This document shows, piece after piece, positions 1 to 5,588 of a stretch of DNA of 11,910 nt. Position 1 is the stretch's first letter, and every line of letters begins with the position of its first letter. Origin of the DNA: Sulfuricella sp. (lineage in GTDB: Bacteria > Pseudomonadota > Gammaproteobacteria > Burkholderiales > Sulfuricellaceae); the NCBI GenBank assembly GCA_030696235.1, contig JAUYSN010000287.1:1-11910 (forward strand), written 5' to 3'. Position numbers and translations under genes: made by a program. The notes beneath the pieces were generated by a model. The model was given only the letters and a program-made list of their open reading frames with translations, did not search any database and was not told the origin of the DNA.

Positions 1-707
1 GTGAAGACGCGCGGACGGCGCTTGTCCGCCAGCATGTAGCCCTCGGAAATGCACACCCGCGCCTCGTGGGCCTTGTAGTCGTCAGGCGCCAGAAACTCGA
101 TCGGATGGGTCGCCACCACCGGCAGCCGCAATTCCGAAGCCAGGCTCAGCACCAGACGCACGTGGGCATCGGCCTGGGGCAGTCCGGTGCGCTGCAATTC
201 GAGGTAGAACGCGCCAGGAAACAGGCGCTGCCACTCGGCGGCAAGTTCCTGCGCCTGCGCGCGGTTTGCCTGCAACAGCGCCTGGCCGACATCGCCGAAA
301 TGCGCGCCGGACAGCGCGATCAGTCCATCGCTGCCGCCGTCCGCGAACCATTCGCGGCGGACTTCCGCCCGCCCGCGGTGCTGGTTGCTGCGGTAGGCAC
401 GGGTGAGCAGGTCGCACAGGCGCAAATAGCCTTGGCGGTTGCGACACAGCAGGAGCAAACGGTGGGGCTGGTCGCGGTTGGCCTCGTTGCTGATCCACAC
501 GTCGCAGCCGACGATCGGCTTGATGCCCTTGCCGCGCGCGGCTTGGTAGAACTTCACCATGCCAAACAGGTTGCTGAGATCGGTCAGCGCCAGCGCCGGC
601 ATCCGGTCGGCAACGGCACGATCGACGGCATCATCGATACGCACGATGCCATCGACAATCGAATACTCGCTGTGCAGGCGGAGGTGGATAAAAGAAGGAT
701 CTGACAT
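1..707 (-). CDS. dnaE: DNA polymerase III subunit alpha, N-terminal part (cut by window edge)
   Basis: This is the amino-terminal 235 residues of the replicative polymerase subunit that synthesises DNA within the Pol III holoenzyme. The frame is open from the ATG at 707 to base 1, so the gene continues outside the window. The visible part is the PHP domain. It begins MSDPSFIHLRLHSEYSIVDG (residues 1-20, with the family HLRxHSEYS block) and continues with PALALTDLSNLFG near residues 39-51 and GIKPIVGCDVW near 62-72, all close to beta/gammaproteobacterial DnaE. There is no good Shine-Dalgarno before the ATG. A TAAAAT box (721-716 on this strand) lies so close that the transcript leader would be only a few bases. 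A truncated second copy of this gene start lies at 2339-2619. The identification is firm; the promoter is tentative. Confidence 0.95.
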   Translation of the reverse strand, partial: MSDPSFIHLRLHSEYSIVDGIVRIDDAVDRAVADRMPALALTDLSNLFGMVKFYQAARGKGIKPIVGCDVWISNEANRDQPHRLLLLCRNRQGYLRLCDLLTRAYRSNQHRGRAEVRREWFADGGSDGLIALSGAHFGDVGQALLQANRAQAQELAAEWQRLFPGAFYLELQRTGLPQADAHVRLVLSLASELRLPVVATHPIEFLAPDDYKAHEARVCISEGYMLADKRRPRVF

Positions 708-724
708 AGTTCGTCATTTTACCA
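421..724. repeat. Direct repeat copy A: 5' end of dnaE plus upstream spacer
   Basis: This stretch recurs in the same orientation at 2339-2637. Aligned by eye over the coding part (421-707 against 2339-2619), I count about 21 mismatches and one 6-base gap in about 281 aligned positions, roughly 92 percent identity. The short box attttacca extends the match into the spacer. The two copies flank the fic gene and the nested palindrome, so they bracket a segment of about 1.6 kb. Confidence 0.85.
716..721 (-). promoter_or_regulatory. Candidate -10 box of dnaE
   Basis: TAAAAT on the minus strand matches five of six bases of the sigma-70 -10 consensus. It is part of attttacca, the only stretch of the upstream spacer clearly shared with the truncated dnaE copy (2629-2637). 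A start about 7 bases downstream would give an almost leaderless mRNA. No convincing -35 box is visible. Confidence 0.3.
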
Positions 725-779
725 CCATGGAATGCACCGGGCGTTTTATCCTGGAAAAAGCCATTGAACCGCTCCCTAC

Positions 780-932
780 ATTATTGAGTCGGCCATTAAA
801 TGCTTTTGTAGGCTGGCGGTGAGCAACGCGAACCCCAGCATGTTCGAGGTCACCAAACGCTGGGGTTCGTACCTCACCGCCAGCCTACGGCATAGCGACC
901 ATTTCAATCTATTTAATGGCCGACTCAATAAT
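780..932. repeat. Nested inverted-repeat element (BIME/MITE-like)
   Basis: The outer arms are perfect 22-base inverted repeats (780-801 and 911-932, starting attattgagtcggcc). Inside lies a second perfect pair, gtaggctggcggtgag (808-823) with its complement at 873-888. A third pair is cgaaccccagc (829-839) with gctggggttcg (859-869), around a 19-base loop. The inner part reads as two inverted copies of a REP-like palindrome (808-839 and 859-888) resembling dispersed repeats common in betaproteobacteria. No target-site duplication is evident and no transposase is encoded. It lies in a 384-base gene-free gap (708-1091) between dnaE and fic, where I see no credible gene. It could be a non-autonomous mobile element, a bidirectional terminator-like structure, or both. 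Confidence 0.75.
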
Positions 933-985
933 TTTGCGAAAACGAATACAAAATGTGTAGTGGATACGTCCCTACCGTGTGCACC

Positions 986-1013
986 TTGCCCTTGCCGCTT
1001 CTGCAATTATAAG
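986..1013 (+). promoter_or_regulatory. Candidate sigma-70 promoter for the fic gene
   Basis: TTGCCC (986-991) and TATAAG (1008-1013) are separated by 16 bases and match the -35 and -10 consensus at four and five of six positions. Transcription would start near 1020, at the left edge of the palindrome at 1020-1049, which fits an operator overlapping +1. An alternative -10, TAGAAT, lies inside the palindrome at 1029-1034. The assignment is by eye. Confidence 0.3.
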
Positions 1014-1019
1014 TTTCGC

Positions 1020-1049
1020 TATTTGCAGTAGAATGATATTCTGCAAATA
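1020..1049. promoter_or_regulatory. Palindromic operator-like site upstream of fic
   Basis: Perfect 9-base arms tatttgcag (1020-1028) and ctgcaaata (1041-1049) surround a centre that extends the symmetry imperfectly (gaat...att). The size and spacing suit a dimeric helix-turn-helix regulator. The adjacent Fic protein carries a C-terminal winged helix, so autoregulation is a reasonable inference. No U-tract follows, which argues against a terminator. Confidence 0.5.
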
Positions 1050-1091
1050 AGGAATTACCTTAATGGCAGCAAGCTGAAATAAGGACAGGTA

Positions 1092-2222
1092 ATGGACATC
1101 AAGGATTTCCAATCAGGCGAATATCGGCAGCAATACCAATACCAGAGTTTTTTACCGTCGCGGGTGAACCACGCATGGACGTTGAGCGATGGCGATCTGC
1201 TCTGGCTGTTAAGCCAGGCGGACAGGAAGCTGGGCGAGCTGAATGCGTTTTCGCAGTTGGTGCCGGATGTGGATTTTTTTATCCGAATGCACGTCAGCAA
1301 GGAGGCGACCACCAGTAGCCGTATCGAAGGGACGCAGACCAATATTGAGGAGGCGCTGCAAAAAATCGAGAACATCGCCCCGGAAAAGCGCGACGACTGG
1401 GAAGAGGTGCAGAATTATGTGAAAGCGATGAATGAAGCGATTGTGGCACTGGAGCGCTTGCCGCTTTCCGGGCGATTGCTGAAGGATACGCATCGCACGC
1501 TGTTGCAAGGCGTGCGCGGCGCGCACAAGCTGCCGGGCGAATTTCGCGCCAGCCAGAACTGGATCGGTGGGGCTACACTGAAAAGCGCGGCGTTTATTCC
1601 GCCACACCACGAGGATGTACCGGATTTGATGGCCGACCTGGAACGCTTCCTCAATGACCAGAGCCAAGCTGTGCCCGACTTGCTCAAGATCGGCATCGCC
1701 CATTACCAGTTTGAAACCATCCATCCGTTTTTGGATGGCAATGGCCGGATCGGGCGTTTGCTGATTACCTTGTATCTGGTCAGTACAGGGCTGCTGGTGA
1801 AGCCGTCTTTGTATCTTTCCGCATTTTTTGAGCAGCATCGGCAGCTTTATTACGACAATCTGTCGCGGGCGCGTACCCACAATTATTTAGGGCAATGGCT
1901 CAAGTTTTTTCTGGAGGGCATCCGGCAGACTTCGGAAAATTCTATTCAGACTTTTAAGGCGATTATCGCGCTGCGCGCCGAATGCGAACAGGTGGTGATG
2001 GTCTTGGGCAAGAAAACCAAGCTTGCGCAGGCTGCTCTGCATTGGCTTTATAGTAAGCCGATTGTGGATGGTCAGGATTTGGCCGCCGGGCTTGGGGTAA
2101 ATATCTCTACCGCGTTGCGTCTGATTGATGATTTGGTGCGCTTGGGGATTCTCCGCGAAAGCACAGGATTCAAACGTAATCGCGTGTTTGTTTTCCAGAA
2201 ATATGTGGCACTTTTTGAGTGA
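1092..2222 (+). CDS. Fic family protein adenylyltransferase with C-terminal winged helix
   Basis: The 376-residue protein belongs to the Fic/DOC superfamily, which mostly transfers AMP from ATP to a hydroxyl side chain of a target protein. The catalytic motif HPFLDGNGRIGR is complete at residues 211-222. An N-terminal inhibitory helix motif, SSRIEG (75-80, fitting [S/T]xxxE[G/N]), marks a class II self-inhibited Fic protein whose Glu79 would obstruct ATP binding. Residues 145-175 hold the flap region (KLPGEFRASQNWIGG). The last 60 or so residues look like a winged helix (DLAAGLGVNISTALRLIDDL). Length and layout resemble the Shewanella SoFic type. The ATG is preceded by AAGGA with 6-base spacing. 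No antitoxin gene accompanies it, as expected when inhibition is built in. The target protein cannot be told from sequence. The gene lies inside the segment flanked by the dnaE duplication, so recent acquisition is likely. Confidence 0.93.
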   Translation: MDIKDFQSGEYRQQYQYQSFLPSRVNHAWTLSDGDLLWLLSQADRKLGELNAFSQLVPDVDFFIRMHVSKEATTSSRIEGTQTNIEEALQKIENIAPEKRDDWEEVQNYVKAMNEAIVALERLPLSGRLLKDTHRTLLQGVRGAHKLPGEFRASQNWIGGATLKSAAFIPPHHEDVPDLMADLERFLNDQSQAVPDLLKIGIAHYQFETIHPFLDGNGRIGRLLITLYLVSTGLLVKPSLYLSAFFEQHRQLYYDNLSRARTHNYLGQWLKFFLEGIRQTSENSIQTFKAIIALRAECEQVVMVLGKKTKLAQAALHWLYSKPIVDGQDLAAGLGVNISTALRLIDDLVRLGILRESTGFKRNRVFVFQKYVALFE

Positions 2223-2300
2223 GGTGTATTGAAATGAGCACTGTCGGATAAATAGAACGTGCCACCCAGCAGCATGTGGTGAATGCGTGATTGCAAGACC

Positions 2301-2336
2301 TGACCCCGCGATGGTGCATGACCCCGCGATGGTGCA
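2301..2336. repeat. 18-bp perfect tandem repeat at the dnaE-copy junction
   Basis: The unit tgaccccgcgatggtgca occurs twice head to tail (2301-2318 and 2319-2336). It ends two bases before homology to dnaE starts at 2339. The stretch just before it (ttgcaagacctgacccc) resembles sequence often seen near dispersed repeats in proteobacteria, but that is from memory. The repeat marks the broken end of the duplicated fragment and may be a scar of the rearrangement. The rest of the gap between fic and this junction (2223-2300) shows no gene or terminator. Confidence 0.8.
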
Positions 2337-2338
2337 GA

Positions 2339-2619
2339 CGCAAATAACCCTGGCGGTTGCGGCACAGCAAAAGCAAACGGTGCGGCTGGTCGCGGTTGGC
2401 CTCGTTGCTGATCCACACGTCGCAGCCGACGATCGGCTTGATGCCCTTGCCGCGGGCGGCCTGATAGAACTTCACCATGCCGAACAGGTTGCTGAGATCG
2501 GTCAGCGCCGGCATCCGGTCGGCTACGGCACTGGCGACGGCATCGTCGATACGCACGATGCCGTCGACAATCGAATACTCGCTGTGCAGGCGGAGGTGGA
2601 TAAAGGAAGGGTCAACCAT
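2339..2619 (-). pseudogene. Truncated duplicate of the dnaE 5' end
   Basis: Reading leftward from ATG 2619, this repeats the first 94 or so residues of the DnaE at 1-707, beginning MVDPSFIHLRLHSEYSIVDG. Homology stops at 2339 and the frame runs on into unrelated sequence and the tandem repeat. Only three substitutions (S2V and an adjacent D-R to A-S change) and an in-frame loss of Ala-Leu in the PALALTD block separate the two proteins, whereas about 15 base changes are silent. This fragment therefore diverged while still under selection as coding DNA, then was cut off. Its ATG lies 17 bases from the trhP ATG, so this end probably keeps the ancestral dnaE-trhP junction. It cannot encode a polymerase. 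Confidence 0.88.
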
Positions 2620-2620
2620 A

Positions 2621-2638
2621 ATGGTATAATTTTACCAT
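2621..2638. promoter_or_regulatory. trhP promoter -10 (TATAAT) within an 18-bp palindrome
   Basis: A perfect TATAAT (2625-2630) ends six bases before the trhP ATG at 2637, so transcription would begin at or next to the start codon and give a leaderless mRNA. No -35 box or Shine-Dalgarno is evident. The box sits in an inverted repeat with arms ATGGTA (2621-2626) and TACCAT (2633-2638). On the other strand the same spacer holds TAAAAT, a possible -10 for the ancestral divergent dnaE. Either a repressor site or chance symmetry could explain the palindrome. Confidence 0.4.
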
Positions 2639-3986
2639 GATGACGAAGACCCCTGAACTTTTACTCCCCGCCGGCAGCCTGGAAAAAATGCGCTATGCCT
2701 TCGCCTATGGCGCGGATGCCGTGTATGCCGGCCAGCCCCGCTACTCCCTGCGCGCACGCAACAACGAATTCGGCCTGGAGGAACTGGGAACTGGCATCGC
2801 CGAGGCGCATGCGCTGGGCAAGAAATTTTTCGTCGCCAGCAACCTGACGCCGCACAACGCCAAGCTCAAGACTTATATGGCGGATATGGCGCCGGTGATA
2901 GCAATGAAGCCGGACGCCCTGATCATGGCCGACCCCGGCCTGATCATGATGGTGCGCGAGGCGTGGCCGGACATTCCGGTGCACCTGTCGGTGCAGGCCA
3001 ACACCGTGAATTACGCCGCGGTGAAATTCTGGCAGGCGCTGGGCTTGACGCGGGTGATCCTGTCGCGCGAAATCTCCCTGGACGAAATCGCCGAGATCCG
3101 CCAGCAATGCCCGGACATGGAGCTCGAAGTATTCGTTCACGGCGCCCTGTGCATCGCCTATTCCGGCCGCTGCCTGCTATCCGGCTACTTCAACCATCGC
3201 GACGCCAACCAGGGCACCTGCACCAACTCCTGCCGCTGGGACTACAAAGTACAGGAAGCGAATGAAGATGCGGCGGGCGTGATCCGCGAAACCGAGTTCG
3301 ATTTCAACAAGGCCATGGGCGAATCCAGCCTTACCGCGTGCGGTGACCAGCAGCGCCACCCCCTCGCCGACCGGGTATGGATGATCGAGGAAAGCAAGCG
3401 CCCCGGCGAACTGATGCCGGTGCTCGAGGACGAGCACGGCACCTACATCATGAACTCCAAGGACCTGCGCGCGGTGGAGCATGTCGCCCGGCTGGCTGAA
3501 ATCGGCGTGGATTCCCTGAAGATCGAAGGACGGACAAAATCCGCCTACTACGTGGCGCGTACCGCCCAGATTTACCGCCAGGCGATTGACGATGCCGCTG
3601 CGGGTCGCGCCTTCAACACGGCGCATCTGAGCGCGCTGGAAAACCTTGCCAACCGCGGCTACACCGATGGCTTCTACCAGCGCCACCATACCGTTGAATA
3701 CCAGAACTACCTCACCGGCTTATCGGAAAGCGCGCGGCAGATGTATGTCGGCGACATCGTCGCCTATGACCCGGCCAAGAAAATGGCGGAGGTGGTAGTG
3801 AAAAACCGCTTCGCCGTGGGCGACCGGCTGGAACTCATCCACCCCGCCGGCAACCGCGAGATGGTGCTGGAACAAATCTTCAACAAGAACGGCGCTGCCA
3901 TAACGGAAGCGCCAGGTAACGGCTGGGTGGTTCACATCCCGCTCAGCGACAATGTCGACAGGGCGATGCTGGCGAGGTTTCTGTAA
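2637..3986 (+). CDS. trhP: U32 family tRNA hydroxylation protein TrhP (YegQ)
   Basis: The 449-residue protein matches the short, single-module U32 'peptidase' type, about the length of E. coli YegQ/TrhP and much shorter than RlhA. TrhP is needed for prephenate-dependent hydroxylation of uridine 34 in certain tRNAs. It opens with PELLLPAGSLEKM (6-18). The U32 signature EVFVHGALCIAYSGRCLLSG spans 164-183, and Cys172, Cys179, Cys195 and Cys199 form the set expected to bind an iron-sulfur cluster. A conserved block YIMNSKDL lies in the middle of the protein. ATG at 2637 or 2640 is possible. Neither has a Shine-Dalgarno, but the conserved N-terminus rules out later starts. The gene was probably the divergent neighbour of dnaE before the fic segment appeared. 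The older label 'peptidase' should be read with caution. Confidence 0.9.
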   Translation: MMTKTPELLLPAGSLEKMRYAFAYGADAVYAGQPRYSLRARNNEFGLEELGTGIAEAHALGKKFFVASNLTPHNAKLKTYMADMAPVIAMKPDALIMADPGLIMMVREAWPDIPVHLSVQANTVNYAAVKFWQALGLTRVILSREISLDEIAEIRQQCPDMELEVFVHGALCIAYSGRCLLSGYFNHRDANQGTCTNSCRWDYKVQEANEDAAGVIRETEFDFNKAMGESSLTACGDQQRHPLADRVWMIEESKRPGELMPVLEDEHGTYIMNSKDLRAVEHVARLAEIGVDSLKIEGRTKSAYYVARTAQIYRQAIDDAAAGRAFNTAHLSALENLANRGYTDGFYQRHHTVEYQNYLTGLSESARQMYVGDIVAYDPAKKMAEVVVKNRFAVGDRLELIHPAGNREMVLEQIFNKNGAAITEAPGNGWVVHIPLSDNVDRAMLARFL

Positions 3987-3988
3987 AT

Positions 3989-4090
3989 CCCCACCCCAGC
4001 CTTCCCCTTCAAGGCTAATCTATGCACACATCTTTGCAAGCTGTTGATTTAGCTCCCTCTCCCCTTGCGGGAGAGGGCTGGGGAGAGGGG
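3989..4090. repeat. GC-rich dispersed hairpin repeat after trhP
   Basis: Arms ccctctccc (4055-4063) and gggagaggg (4069-4077) enclose a 5-base loop. A looser outer pairing links ccccaccccagcc (3989-4001) with ggctggggagagggg (4076-4090). Sequences of the form ctccctctcccc...ggggagagggg recur between genes in many proteobacteria. There is no T-tract after the stem on either side, so it is not a classical terminator, though it could slow readthrough between the convergent trhP and amt genes. Confidence 0.55.
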
Positions 4091-4125
4091 TGCAATTAAA
4101 ACCGGCAGTTGGCACAAGCGGTGTA

Positions 4126-4158
4126 GCCTGGATGAAGGCCAAAGGCCGTAATCCGGGC
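4126..4158. repeat. REP-like imperfect palindrome
   Basis: Fifteen-base arms gcctggatgaaggcc (4126-4140) and ggccgtaatccgggc (4144-4158) surround an aaa loop, with two mismatches and one G-T wobble. The pattern (gcctggatgaag... with ...aatccgggc) is that of REP elements common in beta- and gammaproteobacteria. It lies 33 bases past the stop codon of the leftward amt gene, where such elements commonly sit. Confidence 0.6.
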
Positions 4159-4191
4159 GCTTTATCATTTTCGATACCCGCATAAAGCAGA

Positions 4192-5388
4192 CTATGCCTC
4201 GCCCTCAGGCGTGGCGTAGATCCTGTGTATGCTGATGTCGGCGCCGTTGAACTCCTCTTCCGGGTCCAGGCGTATCCCCACCAGCTTTTTCAATAGTCCG
4301 TAAACCACGAAGCCGCCAACCAGCGCGATAACTACGCCCATCAGGGTACCGATCAGTTGCGCGGCAAAACTCACGTTGCCGATGCCGCCCAGCGCCTTGA
4401 GGCCGAATATCCCGGCCGCAATCCCGCCCCATGCACCGCACAGGCCATGCAGCGGCCAGACGCCGAGCACATCGTCAATTTTCCATTTGTTCTGGGTCAG
4501 GGTAAACGCCCACACGAACAGCGCACCCGCCACCCCACCGGTGATCAGCGCACCCAATGGGTGCATCAGGTCGGAGCCGGCGCACACTGCCACCAGGCCG
4601 GCAAGCGGTCCGTTATGCACGAAGCCGGGGTCATTCCTGCCCACCACCAGCGCGGCCAGAATGCCGCCCACCATCGCCATCAGCGAATTCACCGCCACCA
4701 GGCCGCTCACGGCGTCTATGGTCTGCGCCGACATGACATTGAAGCCGAACCAGCCCACCGTCAGTATCCACGCACCCAATGCCAAAAACGGGATGCTGGA
4801 GGGGGGGTGCGCTGCCACCATGCCCTCCTTGGTATAGCGGCCGCGCCGTGCGCCGAGCAGCAGCACTGCCGGCAGCGCAATCCAGCCGCCCATGGCATGC
4901 ACCACCACGGAGCCGGCAAAGTCATGGAATTCCGCCCCGAAAGTCCCTTTCAGCCAGTCCTGCACGCCGAAGTGATGATTCCAGGCGATACCCTCGAAGA
5001 AGGGATAAACGAAGCCCACCAGAAGGAAAGTTGCCGCCAGCTGCGGATTGAATCTGGCCCGCTCTGCGATGCCGCCGGAGACGATCGCCGGAATCGCCGC
5101 GGCAAAAGTCAGCAGGAAGAAGAACTTGACCAGATCGTAGCCGCTTTTCTGCGCCAGCACCTCGGCACCGGAAAAGAAATTCACCCCATAGGCGAGGCTA
5201 TAACCGATAAAGAAGTAAGCAATGGTGGATATGGCGAAATCCACCATGATTTTCACCAGAGCGTTGACCTGATTTTTCTTGCGCACCGTACCCAGTTCCA
5301 GGAAGGCGAAGCCTGCGTGCATCGCCAGCACCATGATCGCGCCCAGAAGGATGAACAATACGTCGCTACCGGTCTTGAGATTTTCCAT
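4192..5388 (-). CDS. amtB: Ammonium transporter, Amt/MEP family
   Basis: The 398-residue inner-membrane protein conducts ammonium into the cell. About eleven hydrophobic segments are visible. The twin pore histidines are His164 (in DFAGSVVVHAMGG, with Asp156 just before) and His314 (in GVWPLHGLCG). GWFGFN (212-217) and GGIAERARF (105-113) are further family blocks. The cytoplasmic tail after residue 372 (EEEFNGADISIH) is the part that contacts PII proteins in this family. I start it at ATG 5388, which has GGAG five bases upstream. A longer frame from 5484 would include the sigma-54 promoter and so cannot be the real start. It lacks the signal peptide found in E. coli AmtB. No glnK gene adjoins it here. 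The family is sure; the exact paralogue is less so. Confidence 0.92.
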   Translation of the reverse strand: MENLKTGSDVLFILLGAIMVLAMHAGFAFLELGTVRKKNQVNALVKIMVDFAISTIAYFFIGYSLAYGVNFFSGAEVLAQKSGYDLVKFFFLLTFAAAIPAIVSGGIAERARFNPQLAATFLLVGFVYPFFEGIAWNHHFGVQDWLKGTFGAEFHDFAGSVVVHAMGGWIALPAVLLLGARRGRYTKEGMVAAHPPSSIPFLALGAWILTVGWFGFNVMSAQTIDAVSGLVAVNSLMAMVGGILAALVVGRNDPGFVHNGPLAGLVAVCAGSDLMHPLGALITGGVAGALFVWAFTLTQNKWKIDDVLGVWPLHGLCGAWGGIAAGIFGLKALGGIGNVSFAAQLIGTLMGVVIALVGGFVVYGLLKKLVGIRLDPEEEFNGADISIHRIYATPEGEA

Positions 5389-5421
5389 CGTCGCTCCAGA
5401 AATAAATGTTTCACCCCAGAC

Positions 5422-5437
5422 AGCAATAATTGGGCCA
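5422..5437 (-). promoter_or_regulatory. Sigma-54 promoter of the amt gene
   Basis: The minus strand reads TGGCCCAATTATTGCT, with GG and GC exactly ten bases apart. Against TGGCACG-N4-TTGCW only two fixed positions differ. The predicted start is near 5411, leaving a 23-base leader with a Shine-Dalgarno before ATG 5388. Sigma-54 control of amt genes by nitrogen limitation is well known in proteobacteria. Confidence 0.8.
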
Positions 5438-5491
5438 GAATTGAATTGCCCTGTTTCGAATAGGAACTTTCCAAAACAGTGCACTTAATGA

Positions 5492-5508
5492 CGCACCAAC
5501 TTAGTGCA
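5492..5508. promoter_or_regulatory. Putative NtrC-binding site upstream of amt
   Basis: CGCACCAACTTAGTGCA has the GCAC-N7-GTGC spacing of NtrC sites. Its centre is about 89 bases upstream of the predicted sigma-54 start, a usual enhancer distance. Another half site (gtgcac, 5479-5484) lies nearby. Together with the promoter this points to activation under nitrogen limitation. Confidence 0.6.
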
Positions 5509-5554
5509 AATATCCATTATGCGCTCCGAAACGGTGCTCGATTGAACCAGTCAA

Positions 5555-5582
5555 TTGACAACATGCCGTCACCTGATAGTAT
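5555..5582 (+). promoter_or_regulatory. Candidate sigma-70 promoter of the DUF2279 gene
   Basis: A perfect TTGACA (5555-5560) is followed after 16 bases by TAGTAT (5577-5582), which matches four of six -10 positions. The predicted start falls at or just past the first ATG (5589), so translation could be leaderless or begin at the second ATG (5592). The -10 is weak. Confidence 0.4.
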
Positions 5583-5588
5583 TGAAGT

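Noticed and set aside
66..704. 212-codon plus-strand frame at the left edge, with a similar one at 2287-2640
   Set aside because: Both are antisense shadows of the two dnaE copies; their similarity to each other reflects the DNA duplication, not a gene family.
808..888. Possible CRISPR-like array or attachment site
   Set aside because: There are only two units in inverted orientation and no regular spacers; it fits a REP pair better. No integrase or tRNA target is near.
708..1031. Small frames (for example 819-1031 plus and 776-1006 minus) in the dnaE-fic gap
   Set aside because: They cross the nested palindrome, have no ribosome-binding sites and encode no recognisable protein.
1209..1880. 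223-codon minus-strand frame inside fic
   Set aside because: It is antisense to the Fic catalytic region, with no ribosome-binding site or family resemblance.
1092..2222. Fic gene as part of a two-gene toxin-antitoxin pair
   Set aside because: No small partner gene lies on either side, and the inhibitory SSRIEG motif is inside the same protein.
4357..5463. 368-codon plus-strand frame opposite amt
   Set aside because: It is antisense to a clear Amt transporter and is rich in His, Gln and Arg in the manner of shadow frames.
5389..5484. Upstream extension of the amt reading frame to 5484
   Set aside because: The extension contains the sigma-54 promoter and lacks a Shine-Dalgarno; ATG 5388 has GGAG at proper spacing.
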